Source: Phenylobacterium sp. (GTDB lineage Bacteria; Pseudomonadota; Alphaproteobacteria; Caulobacterales; Caulobacteraceae). Taken from it: 38,856 nucleotides of DNA. Positions within the stretch are counted from its first letter, which is position 1. Every line of letters starts with the position of its first letter. A program made the translations under genes and the position numbers. The notes beneath the pieces were generated by a model that saw nothing but the letters and a program-made list of their open reading frames with translations, searched no databases and was not told the origin of the DNA. Below, one piece after another: positions 15,039-22,894 of this stretch. The stretch lies in contig NZ_JADCBG010000099.1 of assembly GCF_020253645.1 (NCBI RefSeq), positions 1 to 38,856 on the forward strand, in the 5' to 3' direction.

Positions 15039-15067
15039 CTGTCATCAAACTGTCGCGCAATCGTCAT
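15039..15067 (+). promoter_or_regulatory. PHO box (PhoB-binding site) of the phoR-pst operon
   Basis: Three 7-bp direct repeats at exact 11-bp spacing: CTGTCAT (15039-15045), CTGTCGC (15050-15056) and TCGTCAT (15061-15067). The PhoB consensus is CTGTCAT repeated with 4-bp spacers. It lies 44 bases before the chosen phoR start and implies autoactivation of the operon by PhoB under phosphate limitation. Confidence 0.9.
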
Positions 15068-15110
15068 ATTTGCCAGCGCCTGCTGGCCGTCCTCCCCGAA
15101 GGGACTCCCC

Positions 15111-16499
15111 TTGTCGCGAACCGACCTCCGCAATGACCCGAGCTCCGGAGCGGCACTGGCCCTCTGGGTGGCTGCGGGCCTCATGGCGGTGTCTGGCGCC
15201 TGGGCCTGGGCCGGGCGGGGCGCAACCGAGATCGCCGCCCTGCTCCTGGCCGGCGCGGTGGCGGCTGGCCTCGTCGCCAGACAGGCCGGACGCCGTCGGG
15301 CGGGACCCCGTGGCGAAGAGGGCGACCAGAGGATCCGGGAGGCGACGGATGCCGTGGAAGCCCGGTTCACGGCCCTCCTCGATGCGACGCCGGACCCGAT
15401 CCTGGTGGTCTCGGCCCGGGAGCCGGATGACCTGGGCGGACTGAAGATCGAACGATCCAACGCCGCCGCCCGGACCCTTTTCCGGCCCGCCGCTCCGTCT
15501 GTCCTGCTGGTCTCCGTCCTGCGGGACCCGGAAGTGCTCTCCGCGGTGGACGAGGCCCTTTTCGGCGGCGTTGAGGCCCGCTGCGCGTTCATCTCCGGCG
15601 CATCCCAGGAGCGGATCTTCCAGGCCATCGCCCGGCCGCTTGACCCTGAGCCTGATGGCCTGCGCCGCGCCGTACTGCTTTTCCGGGACGAGACCGACCT
15701 GCGGCGGGCGGAGCGCACACGGGCGGACTTTCTCGCCAACGCAAGCCACGAACTGCGCACCCCCCTCGCCTCCCTCTCCGGCTTCATCGAGACCCTCAAG
15801 GGCCATGCCCGGAATGATCCCCAGGCCCAGGAGCGCTTCCTCGGGATCATGCAGAACCAGGCGGACCGCATGGGCCGCCTGATCGACGACCTTCTGTCGC
15901 TGAGCCGGATCGAGCTGAATGAACATGTGGCGCCGCAGGGGCGGGCGGATCTCGCCCTGGCGGCGGCCGACGTCGTCGACGCCCTGGGTCCCCAGGCGGC
16001 GCGGCGCGGCGTCTGTATCGAGGCCGACCTGCCGGCGCCCGGCGACGCCGTCATCGGGGGAGACCGGGACCAGCTGGTCCAGGTGATCCAGAACCTGACC
16101 GACAATGCGATGAAGTACGCCTCTGCAGGGGGACGGGTCCGCCTGACGGTCCGGGCGGGCGTGGGTCGGGACGAGGCCCTGGCGTCCGCCCTGGAGGACT
16201 CCGCCCGCCTGACCCTGGTCGAGCCGGATTCGCCGAGTCGCCTCTACGCCCTGATTCGCGTCCAGGACGACGGCCCGGGCCTGGCGCGGGAGCACCTTCC
16301 GCGACTGGCGGAGCGGTTCTATCGGGTGGAGGGACAGAAGAGCGGCGAGCGTCCGGGCGCCGGCCTGGGCCTGTCCATCGTCAAGCACATCATCAACCGC
16401 CACCAGGGGGTCCTGGCGGTGGAGAGCGCCCCCGGGAAGGGCGCGCTGTTCACGGTGCTTCTTCCAGCAAGACTCCACGTTACGGAACTGTCGCAGTAA
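15111..16499 (+). CDS. phoR: Phosphate-regulon sensor histidine kinase PhoR
   Basis: Membrane-bound histidine kinase that phosphorylates PhoB when phosphate is scarce. Numbered from the TTG at 15111 (462 aa): two hydrophobic helices within about residues 14-55, a PAS-like domain at about 80-195, the H-box FLANASHELRTPLAS with phospho-acceptor H213, the N-box QNLTDNAMKYA (N328), G1 box DDGPGL at 386-391 and G2 box GAGLGL at 416-421. The TTG is chosen because AAGGGA lies about seven bases upstream, and because an upstream ATG (15024) would place the PHO box inside the gene. About 30 extra residues lie between the N and G1 boxes. It is the first gene of the operon; the 105-base gap to pstC has no clear terminator. 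Confidence 0.92.
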   Translation: MSRTDLRNDPSSGAALALWVAAGLMAVSGAWAWAGRGATEIAALLLAGAVAAGLVARQAGRRRAGPRGEEGDQRIREATDAVEARFTALLDATPDPILVVSAREPDDLGGLKIERSNAAARTLFRPAAPSVLLVSVLRDPEVLSAVDEALFGGVEARCAFISGASQERIFQAIARPLDPEPDGLRRAVLLFRDETDLRRAERTRADFLANASHELRTPLASLSGFIETLKGHARNDPQAQERFLGIMQNQADRMGRLIDDLLSLSRIELNEHVAPQGRADLALAAADVVDALGPQAARRGVCIEADLPAPGDAVIGGDRDQLVQVIQNLTDNAMKYASAGGRVRLTVRAGVGRDEALASALEDSARLTLVEPDSPSRLYALIRVQDDGPGLAREHLPRLAERFYRVEGQKSGERPGAGLGLSIVKHIINRHQGVLAVESAPGKGALFTVLLPARLHVTELSQ

Positions 16500-16604
16500 T
16501 GACCTACGGCGAGAACAGAGTCGTGCAGCATCCTGGCCAGTGGTCGGGCGCGGTCGCGCGCATGGCGGGGGCTGAGCCCCGGGGGACCCGGAATTGATTC
16601 ATTC

Positions 16605-18047
16605 ATGCTGACCCCTGTCGCCATCCTCGTCCTCGTGGCGTTTTCCGGCGCCATCTACTGGGCCGGGCGCCGGCGGGCCGCCGGTCTCGCCCAAGGCGCC
16701 GGCCGGCCGCTGAACTCCCGACCGAACCACCACGGGGCCTATGCGGCCGTCTGGACCGCCGCACCCGCCGCCCTCGTCCTTCTCCTGACCGGCGTCCTTG
16801 GAGACCGGCTCGGGGAGGCTCTGGTCGAAGCGCGCCTTCCCGAAGTCGTCCGGTCGATGGACCTCGCCCAGCAACAGGTCTTCCGCGACGACGCCATCGC
16901 CCTGGCCCGCGGCGAGTCGCGGAGCGAGACGACCTATCCCGCGGACGTCCAGTCCGCCCTGGAGGTCGCGGCCCGGGAGGCGCAGAGTCTTCAGGCGCGC
17001 CTGCATGCCTTCAGCCTGGCCGCCGCTGCGGTTCTCGCCCTCGCCGGGGCCGCCTGGGGGCTGACGCGGATCCGCGCCGCCTTCCGCGCCCGGGAAGGGG
17101 TGGAGCGGTGGATCAAGGGCCTGCTGCTGGCCTGCTCTGTGACCGCGGTCTTCACGACGGTGGGGATCGTCGCCTCGCTCGTCTGGGAGAGCTGGCGGTT
17201 CTTCCAGGCCGTGCCCCTCCACGCCTTCCTGTTCGGCCTGGAGTGGGATCCGCAAAGCGCCATGTACGCCGACCAGGTGGTCTCGGAGGGATCCTTCGGC
17301 GCCATTCCTCTGTTCGTCGGCACCTTCCTCATCATGCTCATCGCGATGCTGGTGGCCGCGCCGGTCGGCCTGTTCGCCGCCATCTATCTCTCGGAGTACG
17401 CCTCGGCCCGCACGCGCGGGATCGTGAAGCCGCTTCTGGAGGTGCTCGCCGGGGTGCCGACCGTGGTCTACGGCTTCTTCGCCGCCCTGACGGTCGGCCC
17501 CCTCTTCCGGGCCGGATTCAACGCCATCGGCGCCGAGCTGGTCGGCGGCCCGTTCCATGACCTCGGGCTCTACCTGGGCGAGGTGCAGAACCAGATGGCC
17601 CTGGTCGCCGGCGCGGTCATGGGGGTGATGCTGATCCCCTTCGTCTCCTCCCTCTCGGACGACATCATCAACGCCGTGCCGCAGTCCCTGCGGGACGGAA
17701 GCCTGGCCATGGGCGCCACCCGGTCGGAGACCGTCAAGAAGGTGGTGCTGCCGGCGGCCCTGCCCGGGGTCATGGCCGCCATGCTGCTGGCGGTGTCCCG
17801 GGCCGTGGGAGAGACGATGATCGTCACCATGGCGGCCGGCCTGCAGGCCAACACGACCATCAACCCCCTGGAGACCGTCACCACCGTCACGGTCCAGATC
17901 GTCACCCTTCTGACTGGCGACCAGGAGTTCGACAGCCCCAGGACCCTTTCCGCCTTCGGCCTGGGCCTGACCCTGTTCGTGGTGACCCTGATGCTCAACG
18001 TGATCGCCCTGCGGATCGTCCAGCGATATCGGGAACAGTATGACTGA
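16605..18047 (+). CDS. pstC: Phosphate ABC transporter permease PstC
   Basis: A 480-residue inner-membrane permease of the high-affinity phosphate transporter. Several helices are evident (residues 1-20, 44-65, 133-152, 168-190 and 240 onward). The C-terminal BPD_transp_1 domain has YLSEYA and the EAA-like loop VPQSLRDGSLAMGATRSETV. The N-terminal region of about 150 residues with a periplasmic loop makes it longer than enterobacterial PstC (about 320 aa), as is common in alphaproteobacteria. Its end overlaps pstA by eight bases, so the two subunits are translationally coupled. No pstS is in this operon; the binding protein must be encoded elsewhere, as in Caulobacter. Confidence 0.93.
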   Translation: MLTPVAILVLVAFSGAIYWAGRRRAAGLAQGAGRPLNSRPNHHGAYAAVWTAAPAALVLLLTGVLGDRLGEALVEARLPEVVRSMDLAQQQVFRDDAIALARGESRSETTYPADVQSALEVAAREAQSLQARLHAFSLAAAAVLALAGAAWGLTRIRAAFRAREGVERWIKGLLLACSVTAVFTTVGIVASLVWESWRFFQAVPLHAFLFGLEWDPQSAMYADQVVSEGSFGAIPLFVGTFLIMLIAMLVAAPVGLFAAIYLSEYASARTRGIVKPLLEVLAGVPTVVYGFFAALTVGPLFRAGFNAIGAELVGGPFHDLGLYLGEVQNQMALVAGAVMGVMLIPFVSSLSDDIINAVPQSLRDGSLAMGATRSETVKKVVLPAALPGVMAAMLLAVSRAVGETMIVTMAAGLQANTTINPLETVTTVTVQIVTLLTGDQEFDSPRTLSAFGLGLTLFVVTLMLNVIALRIVQRYREQYD

Positions 18048-19326
18048 GACCTCCCAAGACCGGGCCGACCTGAAGGCCGCCATGGCGCGGAGGCTCAAGG
18101 CGCGAAACGCCGCCGAGCGGCGATTCAAGCTCTATGGCCGGATCGCCATCGCCATCGCCCTGGGCTTCCTCGTCCTGCTTCTCGGTCGGATCGTCCAGCA
18201 GGGCTGGTCGACCTTCATCGACTATCGGCTGACGACGACGGTGTTCGTCGATCCCGCCCGGATCGATCCCGCCGATCCGGCCGGCGCCAACTACGACCTG
18301 ATGATCGCCGAGCAGGTTCTGAAGCGGATCGGGGTTGCGGATGATGAATTCGGGTCGCGAAGCGACGCCATGAGGGACCTGCTGTCCGGCGACCTCGGCT
18401 TCCAGGTCCTGGACCAGGTGAGAGCCGACCCCGCCGTGATCGGCCGGACCCTGACGATCTCGGCGCCCCTGAAGGCCGACGCCGGGCTCTACTTCAAGGG
18501 CCAGATCCAGCGCGCGACCCCGGAGTCCGAACGGCCATTGACCGACCAGCAGCTGGACTGGCTCGACAGGATGAACGCCGAAGGCCTGGTGAAGTCCGAG
18601 TTCAACACCACCTTCCTGACGCGATCCGACTCCACCGAACCAGAGCAGGCCGGAGTGCTCGGGGCCGTGGTCGGCTCGGCGCTGATGCTGATCCTCACGG
18701 CGGCCCTGGCCATTCCCATCGGCGTGCTGGCGGCGACCTACCTCGAGGAGTTCGCCCCCAAGAACCGCTGGACGGACCTTGTCGAGGTGAACATCAACAA
18801 CCTCGCGGCCGTGCCCTCCATCGTCTACGGCCTGCTCGGCCTCGCCGTCTTCATCAACTGGATGAACGTGCCGCGATCCTCGCCCCTGGTCGGCGGGCTG
18901 GTGCTGGCCCTGATGTCCCTGCCGACGGTGATCATTGCGACCCGGTCGGCCCTGAAGGCGGTGCCGCCCTCGATCCGGGAGGCCGCGCTCGCCCTCGGCG
19001 CCTCGCGGACCCAGACGGTCTTCCATCACGTCCTGCCCCTGGCCCTGCCCGGGGTGATGACAGGCTCCATCCTCTCCCTGGCCCACGCCCTGGGCGAGAC
19101 CGCGCCGCTCCTGATGGTGGGGATGGTGTCCTTCGTCCCCGGCGTTCCCGAAGCCCTGACCTCGGCCAGCACGGTGCTGCCGGTGCAGATCTTTATCTGG
19201 GAGAACGCCTCGGAACGGGCGTTCCAGGAACGCACCGCCGCCGCCATCATGGTGCTGCTGGCCTTCATGATCATTATGAACCTCGCCGCCGTCCTCCTGA
19301 GGCGCCGGTTCGAACGCCGCTGGTGA
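18040..19326 (+). CDS. pstA: Phosphate ABC transporter permease PstA
   Basis: The second permease of the phosphate transporter, 428 residues. One helix at about 43-65 is followed by a large periplasmic segment (about 66-205, probably the DUF3333-type N-terminal domain of long PstA proteins), then the BPD_transp_1 core with ATYLEEFAP and the EAA-like loop [20 protein letters not shown]. It pairs with PstC in the membrane and docks PstB at the EAA loops. It starts inside the end of pstC and stops four bases before pstB. The hydrophilic insert makes it longer than E. coli PstA (296 aa). Confidence 0.93.
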   Translation: MTETSQDRADLKAAMARRLKARNAAERRFKLYGRIAIAIALGFLVLLLGRIVQQGWSTFIDYRLTTTVFVDPARIDPADPAGANYDLMIAEQVLKRIGVADDEFGSRSDAMRDLLSGDLGFQVLDQVRADPAVIGRTLTISAPLKADAGLYFKGQIQRATPESERPLTDQQLDWLDRMNAEGLVKSEFNTTFLTRSDSTEPEQAGVLGAVVGSALMLILTAALAIPIGVLAATYLEEFAPKNRWTDLVEVNINNLAAVPSIVYGLLGLAVFINWMNVPRSSPLVGGLVLALMSLPTVIIATRSALKAVPPSIREAALALGASRTQTVFHHVLPLALPGVMTGSILSLAHALGETAPLLMVGMVSFVPGVPEALTSASTVLPVQIFIWENASERAFQERTAAAIMVLLAFMIIMNLAAVLLRRRFERRW

Positions 19327-19330
19327 CACG

Positions 19331-20155
19331 ATGACAGACGCCCAGGTTTCTCCTCCCCGCCCCACCCCCGCCGCGGGAGGCTCCTCCCTCCCGGACGGCG
19401 CGCCGCGCATCACCGCAAAGGGCGTGAACGTCTTCTATGGCGATAAGCAGGCGCTCTTCGATATCGACCTCGACGTCCCGGATCGCGCCGTCACGGCGCT
19501 GATCGGGCCGTCCGGCTGCGGCAAGTCCACCTTCCTGCGGTGCATCAACCGCATGAACGACACCATCCCCGGCGCCCGGGTGCAGGGACGGATCCTGCTG
19601 GACGGCGAGGATGTGAACGACCGGGACCTCGACCCCGTCCTGTTGCGGGCGCGGGTGGGAATGGTCTTCCAGAAGCCGAACCCCTTTCCCAAGAGCATCT
19701 TCGAGAACGTCGCCTACGGCCCCAGGATCCATGGCCTGGCCACCTCCCGCTCGGAGCTGGAGGGCGTCGTCGAGCAGGCCCTCAAGCGGGCCGGTCTCTG
19801 GAAAGAGGTCGCGGACCGGCTCGACCAGCCCGGCACGGGCCTGTCGGGCGGCCAGCAGCAGAGACTGGTGATCGCCCGGGCCATCGCCATCAATCCGGAG
19901 GTGATCCTCATGGACGAACCCTGCTCGGCCCTGGACCCGATCGCCACGGCCCGGATCGAGGAGCTGATCGACGAGTTGCGGGCCCAGTACTGCATCATCA
20001 TCGTCACCCATTCCATGGCGCAGGCCGCCCGGGTCTCCCAGCGCACGGCCTTCTTCCATCTGGGACGCCTGGTCGAGGCGGGGCCCACCAGCGACATCTT
20101 CACCCGGCCCGGAGACTCCCGGACCCAGGACTACATCACCGGCAGGTTCGGCTGA
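19331..20155 (+). CDS. pstB: Phosphate ABC transporter ATP-binding protein PstB
   Basis: The 274-residue ATPase that drives phosphate import. Walker [10 protein letters not shown] is at residues 59-67, [10 protein letters not shown] follows as is typical for PstB, the signature is [14 protein letters not shown], and Walker B is [13 protein letters not shown]; an H-loop histidine is in [14 protein letters not shown]. The first 25 residues are a proline- and glycine-rich extension of no known role. ATG 19331 lies four bases after the pstA stop. It is expected to bind PhoU and take part in signalling to PhoR. Confidence 0.95.
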   Translation: MTDAQVSPPRPTPAAGGSSLPDGAPRITAKGVNVFYGDKQALFDIDLDVPDRAVTALIGPSGCGKSTFLRCINRMNDTIPGARVQGRILLDGEDVNDRDLDPVLLRARVGMVFQKPNPFPKSIFENVAYGPRIHGLATSRSELEGVVEQALKRAGLWKEVADRLDQPGTGLSGGQQQRLVIARAIAINPEVILMDEPCSALDPIATARIEELIDELRAQYCIIIVTHSMAQAARVSQRTAFFHLGRLVEAGPTSDIFTRPGDSRTQDYITGRFG

Positions 20156-20165
20156 GGGCGGTTCC

Positions 20166-20861
20166 ATGAACGAACACATCGTCAAGTCCTACGAGGACGA
20201 ACTCAACGCCCTGGGGGCGGCCTGCGCCCGGCTCGGCGGCCTTGCGGAATCCCAGCTGGGCGACGCGGTCGACGCCGTCGTGCGGCGGGATCCCGCCCTG
20301 GCCACCAAGGTCCTTCAGCAGGACGACCGGCTCGACGAGATCGAGGCGGATGTCGAGCAGAAGGCCATCCGTCTCATCGCCCTGCGCCAGCCCATGGCCA
20401 ACGACCTGCGCAAGACCATGGCGGCCATGAAGATCGCCTCCAACCTGGAGCGCTGCGGCGACCTGGCCAAGAACATCGCCAAGCGGACCCTCGTCCTTTC
20501 CGAGGTCGAGCCCGTACCGGCCCTCAACCGCTCGATCGAGCGCATGGGCCGGCTGGTGGAGGCCCGGCTGAAGGAGGTGCTGGACGCCTACATCTCCAAT
20601 GACGCCGAAAGGGCCATGGAGGTCTGGCGGCGCGACGAGGAAGTCGACGAGCACTACAACAGCCTGTTCCGTGAGCTCCTGACCTACATGATGGCGGACC
20701 CGCGGACGATCACGCCCTGCGCGCACCTGCTCTTCGTCGCCAAGAACCTGGAGCGCATCGGCGACCACGCCACCAACATCGCCGAGATCGTCCACTACGA
20801 GATCACCGGCGAGCAGGTCAGCCCGGCCGAAAGGCCGCGCGCCGACGATCTGAGGGCCTGA
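20166..20861 (+). CDS. phoU: Phosphate signalling complex protein PhoU
   Basis: A 231-residue helical protein with two PhoU domains. The metal-binding pattern appears twice: in the first half around IALRQPMANDLRKTMAAMKI and ERCGDLAKNI, and in the second around HLLFVAKNLERIGDHATNIA. PhoU links the Pst transporter to PhoR and keeps the regulon off when phosphate is plentiful. It begins ten bases after pstB and ends four bases before phoB, so it belongs to the same transcript. Length and motif positions are normal for the family. Confidence 0.94.
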   Translation: MNEHIVKSYEDELNALGAACARLGGLAESQLGDAVDAVVRRDPALATKVLQQDDRLDEIEADVEQKAIRLIALRQPMANDLRKTMAAMKIASNLERCGDLAKNIAKRTLVLSEVEPVPALNRSIERMGRLVEARLKEVLDAYISNDAERAMEVWRRDEEVDEHYNSLFRELLTYMMADPRTITPCAHLLFVAKNLERIGDHATNIAEIVHYEITGEQVSPAERPRADDLRA

Positions 20862-20865
20862 GACC

Positions 20866-21582
20866 ATGGCGGTGAACCCCCGAATCCTTGTCGTCGAGGA
20901 TGACGACGCTCTCGGCACTCTGCTTCGCTACAACCTGGAGCGGGAAGGCTATCTTGTCGCCCTGGCCACGGATGGCGAGGAGGCCCTCATCCAGGCGGAT
21001 GAGTCGCTTCCCGACCTCGTCGTGCTGGACTGGATGCTGCCCAAGGTCTCGGGCATCGAGGTCTGCCGGCGCCTGCGCCAAAGGCCGCAGAGCCGCAACG
21101 TCCCCATCATCATGCTGACAGCGCGGGGCGAGGAGAGTGACCGCATCCGTGGCCTGGACACGGGCGCCGACGATTATGTGGTCAAGCCGTTCGCCGTCAC
21201 CGAACTGGCTGCACGCATCCGCGCCGTCCTCCGCCGGCTGAGGCCAGGCCTGGCCGAGGATGTCGTGGTCCGGGGTCCGCTCTCCCTTGACCGGTCGGCG
21301 CACCGGGTCTCGCGCGACGGCGTCGAGGTGCACCTCGGGCCTACCGAGTTCCGTCTGCTCGATTTCTTCATGCAGAACCCGGGCCGGGTGTTCAGCCGCG
21401 AGCAGTTGCTGGATGCGGTGTGGGGGTCGGACGTCTACGTCGAGGCGCGGACTGTCGATGTCCATATCGGACGCCTGCGAAAGGCCCTGTCCAAGGGTGC
21501 GCCGGGCTTCGATCCCATCCGGACGGTCCGGTCTGCGGGTTATGCCCTGGAGGTCGACCGCCTCAGGGCCCCGGCCGATTGA
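20866..21582 (+). CDS. phoB: Phosphate-regulon response regulator PhoB
   Basis: A 238-residue OmpR-type response regulator. The receiver domain has acidic residues E11-D13, phospho-acceptor D55 in VVLDWMLPK, T85 in MLTAR and K107 in VVKPF. The C-terminal winged helix (about 135-232) contains LGPTEFRLLDFFMQNPGRVF, SREQLLDAVWG and RTVDVHIGRLRKAL, the PhoB pattern. It activates genes with PHO boxes, including this operon through the site at 15039-15067. It is the last regulatory gene of the cluster; purD follows after 31 bases. Confidence 0.95.
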   Translation: MAVNPRILVVEDDDALGTLLRYNLEREGYLVALATDGEEALIQADESLPDLVVLDWMLPKVSGIEVCRRLRQRPQSRNVPIIMLTARGEESDRIRGLDTGADDYVVKPFAVTELAARIRAVLRRLRPGLAEDVVVRGPLSLDRSAHRVSRDGVEVHLGPTEFRLLDFFMQNPGRVFSREQLLDAVWGSDVYVEARTVDVHIGRLRKALSKGAPGFDPIRTVRSAGYALEVDRLRAPAD

Positions 21583-21613
21583 CCTCGCCGCGCCTCCGGG
21601 CGAAAGGCGGGCC

Positions 21614-22891
21614 ATGAACATCCTTCTCGTCGGATCCGGCGGGCGTGAGCACGCCCTGGCCTGGAAGATCGCCGCCTCGCCCCTGACCCGCCGGCTCGTC
21701 ATGGCGCCGGGAAATCCCGGGATGGCGACCCTCGGGGACCTGCACGCCGTCAAGCCGACCGACACGGCCGGACTTGTCGCCCTGGCTCGGGAGATCGCCG
21801 CAGACCTCGTGGTCATCGGCCCGGAGGTCTCCGTCGAGGCCGGTCTGGCCGACGCCCTGGCCGCGGCCGGGATCCCCTGCTTTGGGCCGATCGCCGCCGC
21901 CGGCCGGCTGGAGAGCTCAAAGGCCTTCACCAAGGCCTTCTGCGACCGCCATGGCCTGCCCACCGCCGCCTGGGTCGTCTGCGAGGATGCGGCCTCCGCC
22001 CGCGCTGCGCTCGACAGGTTCTCGCCGCCCTATGTCGTCAAGGCCGACGGGCTGGCCGCCGGCAAGGGGGTGACCGTGGCCCCGGACAGGGACGTCGCCG
22101 AGGCGGCCATCGATGACGCCCTGGGCGGCCGCTTCGGCGCCGCGGGCGCGCGGGTGGTGATCGAGGAGTTCCTCGAGGGCGAAATCGGCTCTCTCTTCGT
22201 GCTGTCGGACGGCGAGACGGTTCGCTTCTTCGGCGCCGCGCAGGACCACAAGCGCGCCTTTGACGGCGAGAAGGGGCCAAACACGGGTGGCATGGGGACC
22301 TATTCGCCCGCCCCTGTCTTCACCGATGACCTGGTGGGGCAGGTCATGACCCGGCTGGCGGTCCCCGCCCTGAAGGGCATAGCGGCCGAGGGCGCGCCCT
22401 ACTGCGGGGCCCTGTTCGTAGAGCTGATGGCGACCCGGGAGGGGCCGCGACTGGTGGAGTTCAACGCCCGGTTCGGGGACCCGGAGTGCCAGGTCCTGAT
22501 GCTGCGCCTGAAGAGCGATCTGGTTCCCTACCTGCTCGCCTGCGCGAGGGGGACCCTGGCGGACCTCCCCGATCCCGAATGGCGCGACGAGGTGGCGATC
22601 TGCGTGGTCATGGCCGCTGAGGGGTATCCGGACGCCCCGCGCACCGGTACGGCCATCCTCGGCGCAGAGCAGGACTTCGGGCCGGATGTGGCGGTCTTCC
22701 ACGCCGGCACGACCCGGGATGCGGATGGAGTTCTGAGGGCCGCGGGCGGCCGGGTGCTCAACATCTGCGCCAGGGGCCCGGACCTGGAGACGGCCCGCGC
22801 CCGCGCCTACGGCGCCATTGCCCGGATCGACTGGCCGGAGAGCTTCCACCGGACGGACATAGGCTGGCGAGCCCTGGTTCCCCGGGACTGA
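21614..22891 (+). CDS. purD: Phosphoribosylamine--glycine ligase
   Basis: An ATP-grasp enzyme of 425 residues that joins glycine to phosphoribosylamine, giving GAR in purine synthesis. It shows MNILLVGSGGREHALAWK at the N-terminus, APGNPG, the ATP-grasp lysine region PPYVVKADGLAAGKGVT, QDHKRAFDGEKGPNTGGMGT and VEFNARFGDPECQ, all diagnostic for PurD. ATG 21614 has GAAAGG seven bases upstream and begins exactly at the conserved N-terminus; a longer frame only overlaps phoB. It may be read through from the pho operon, but a purine gene is not expected to need PhoB, so its own promoter within or before phoB is possible. It converges on the RTX gene with three bases between the stop codons. Confidence 0.95.
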   Translation: MNILLVGSGGREHALAWKIAASPLTRRLVMAPGNPGMATLGDLHAVKPTDTAGLVALAREIAADLVVIGPEVSVEAGLADALAAAGIPCFGPIAAAGRLESSKAFTKAFCDRHGLPTAAWVVCEDAASARAALDRFSPPYVVKADGLAAGKGVTVAPDRDVAEAAIDDALGGRFGAAGARVVIEEFLEGEIGSLFVLSDGETVRFFGAAQDHKRAFDGEKGPNTGGMGTYSPAPVFTDDLVGQVMTRLAVPALKGIAAEGAPYCGALFVELMATREGPRLVEFNARFGDPECQVLMLRLKSDLVPYLLACARGTLADLPDPEWRDEVAICVVMAAEGYPDAPRTGTAILGAEQDFGPDVAVFHAGTTRDADGVLRAAGGRVLNICARGPDLETARARAYGAIARIDWPESFHRTDIGWRALVPRD

Positions 22892-22894
22892 CCG

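Noticed and set aside
14206-15444. Open frame of 412 codons spanning the end of the Acg-type gene, the IS3 fragment and the start of phoR
   Set aside because: It overlaps real genes in another frame and changes composition at each boundary; no protein pattern is visible.
16551-16590. GGGGCTGAGCCCC hairpin before pstC as a terminator after phoR
   Set aside because: The stem is very short and lacks a T-run; phoR and pstC are normally co-transcribed in this group, so at most it could attenuate.
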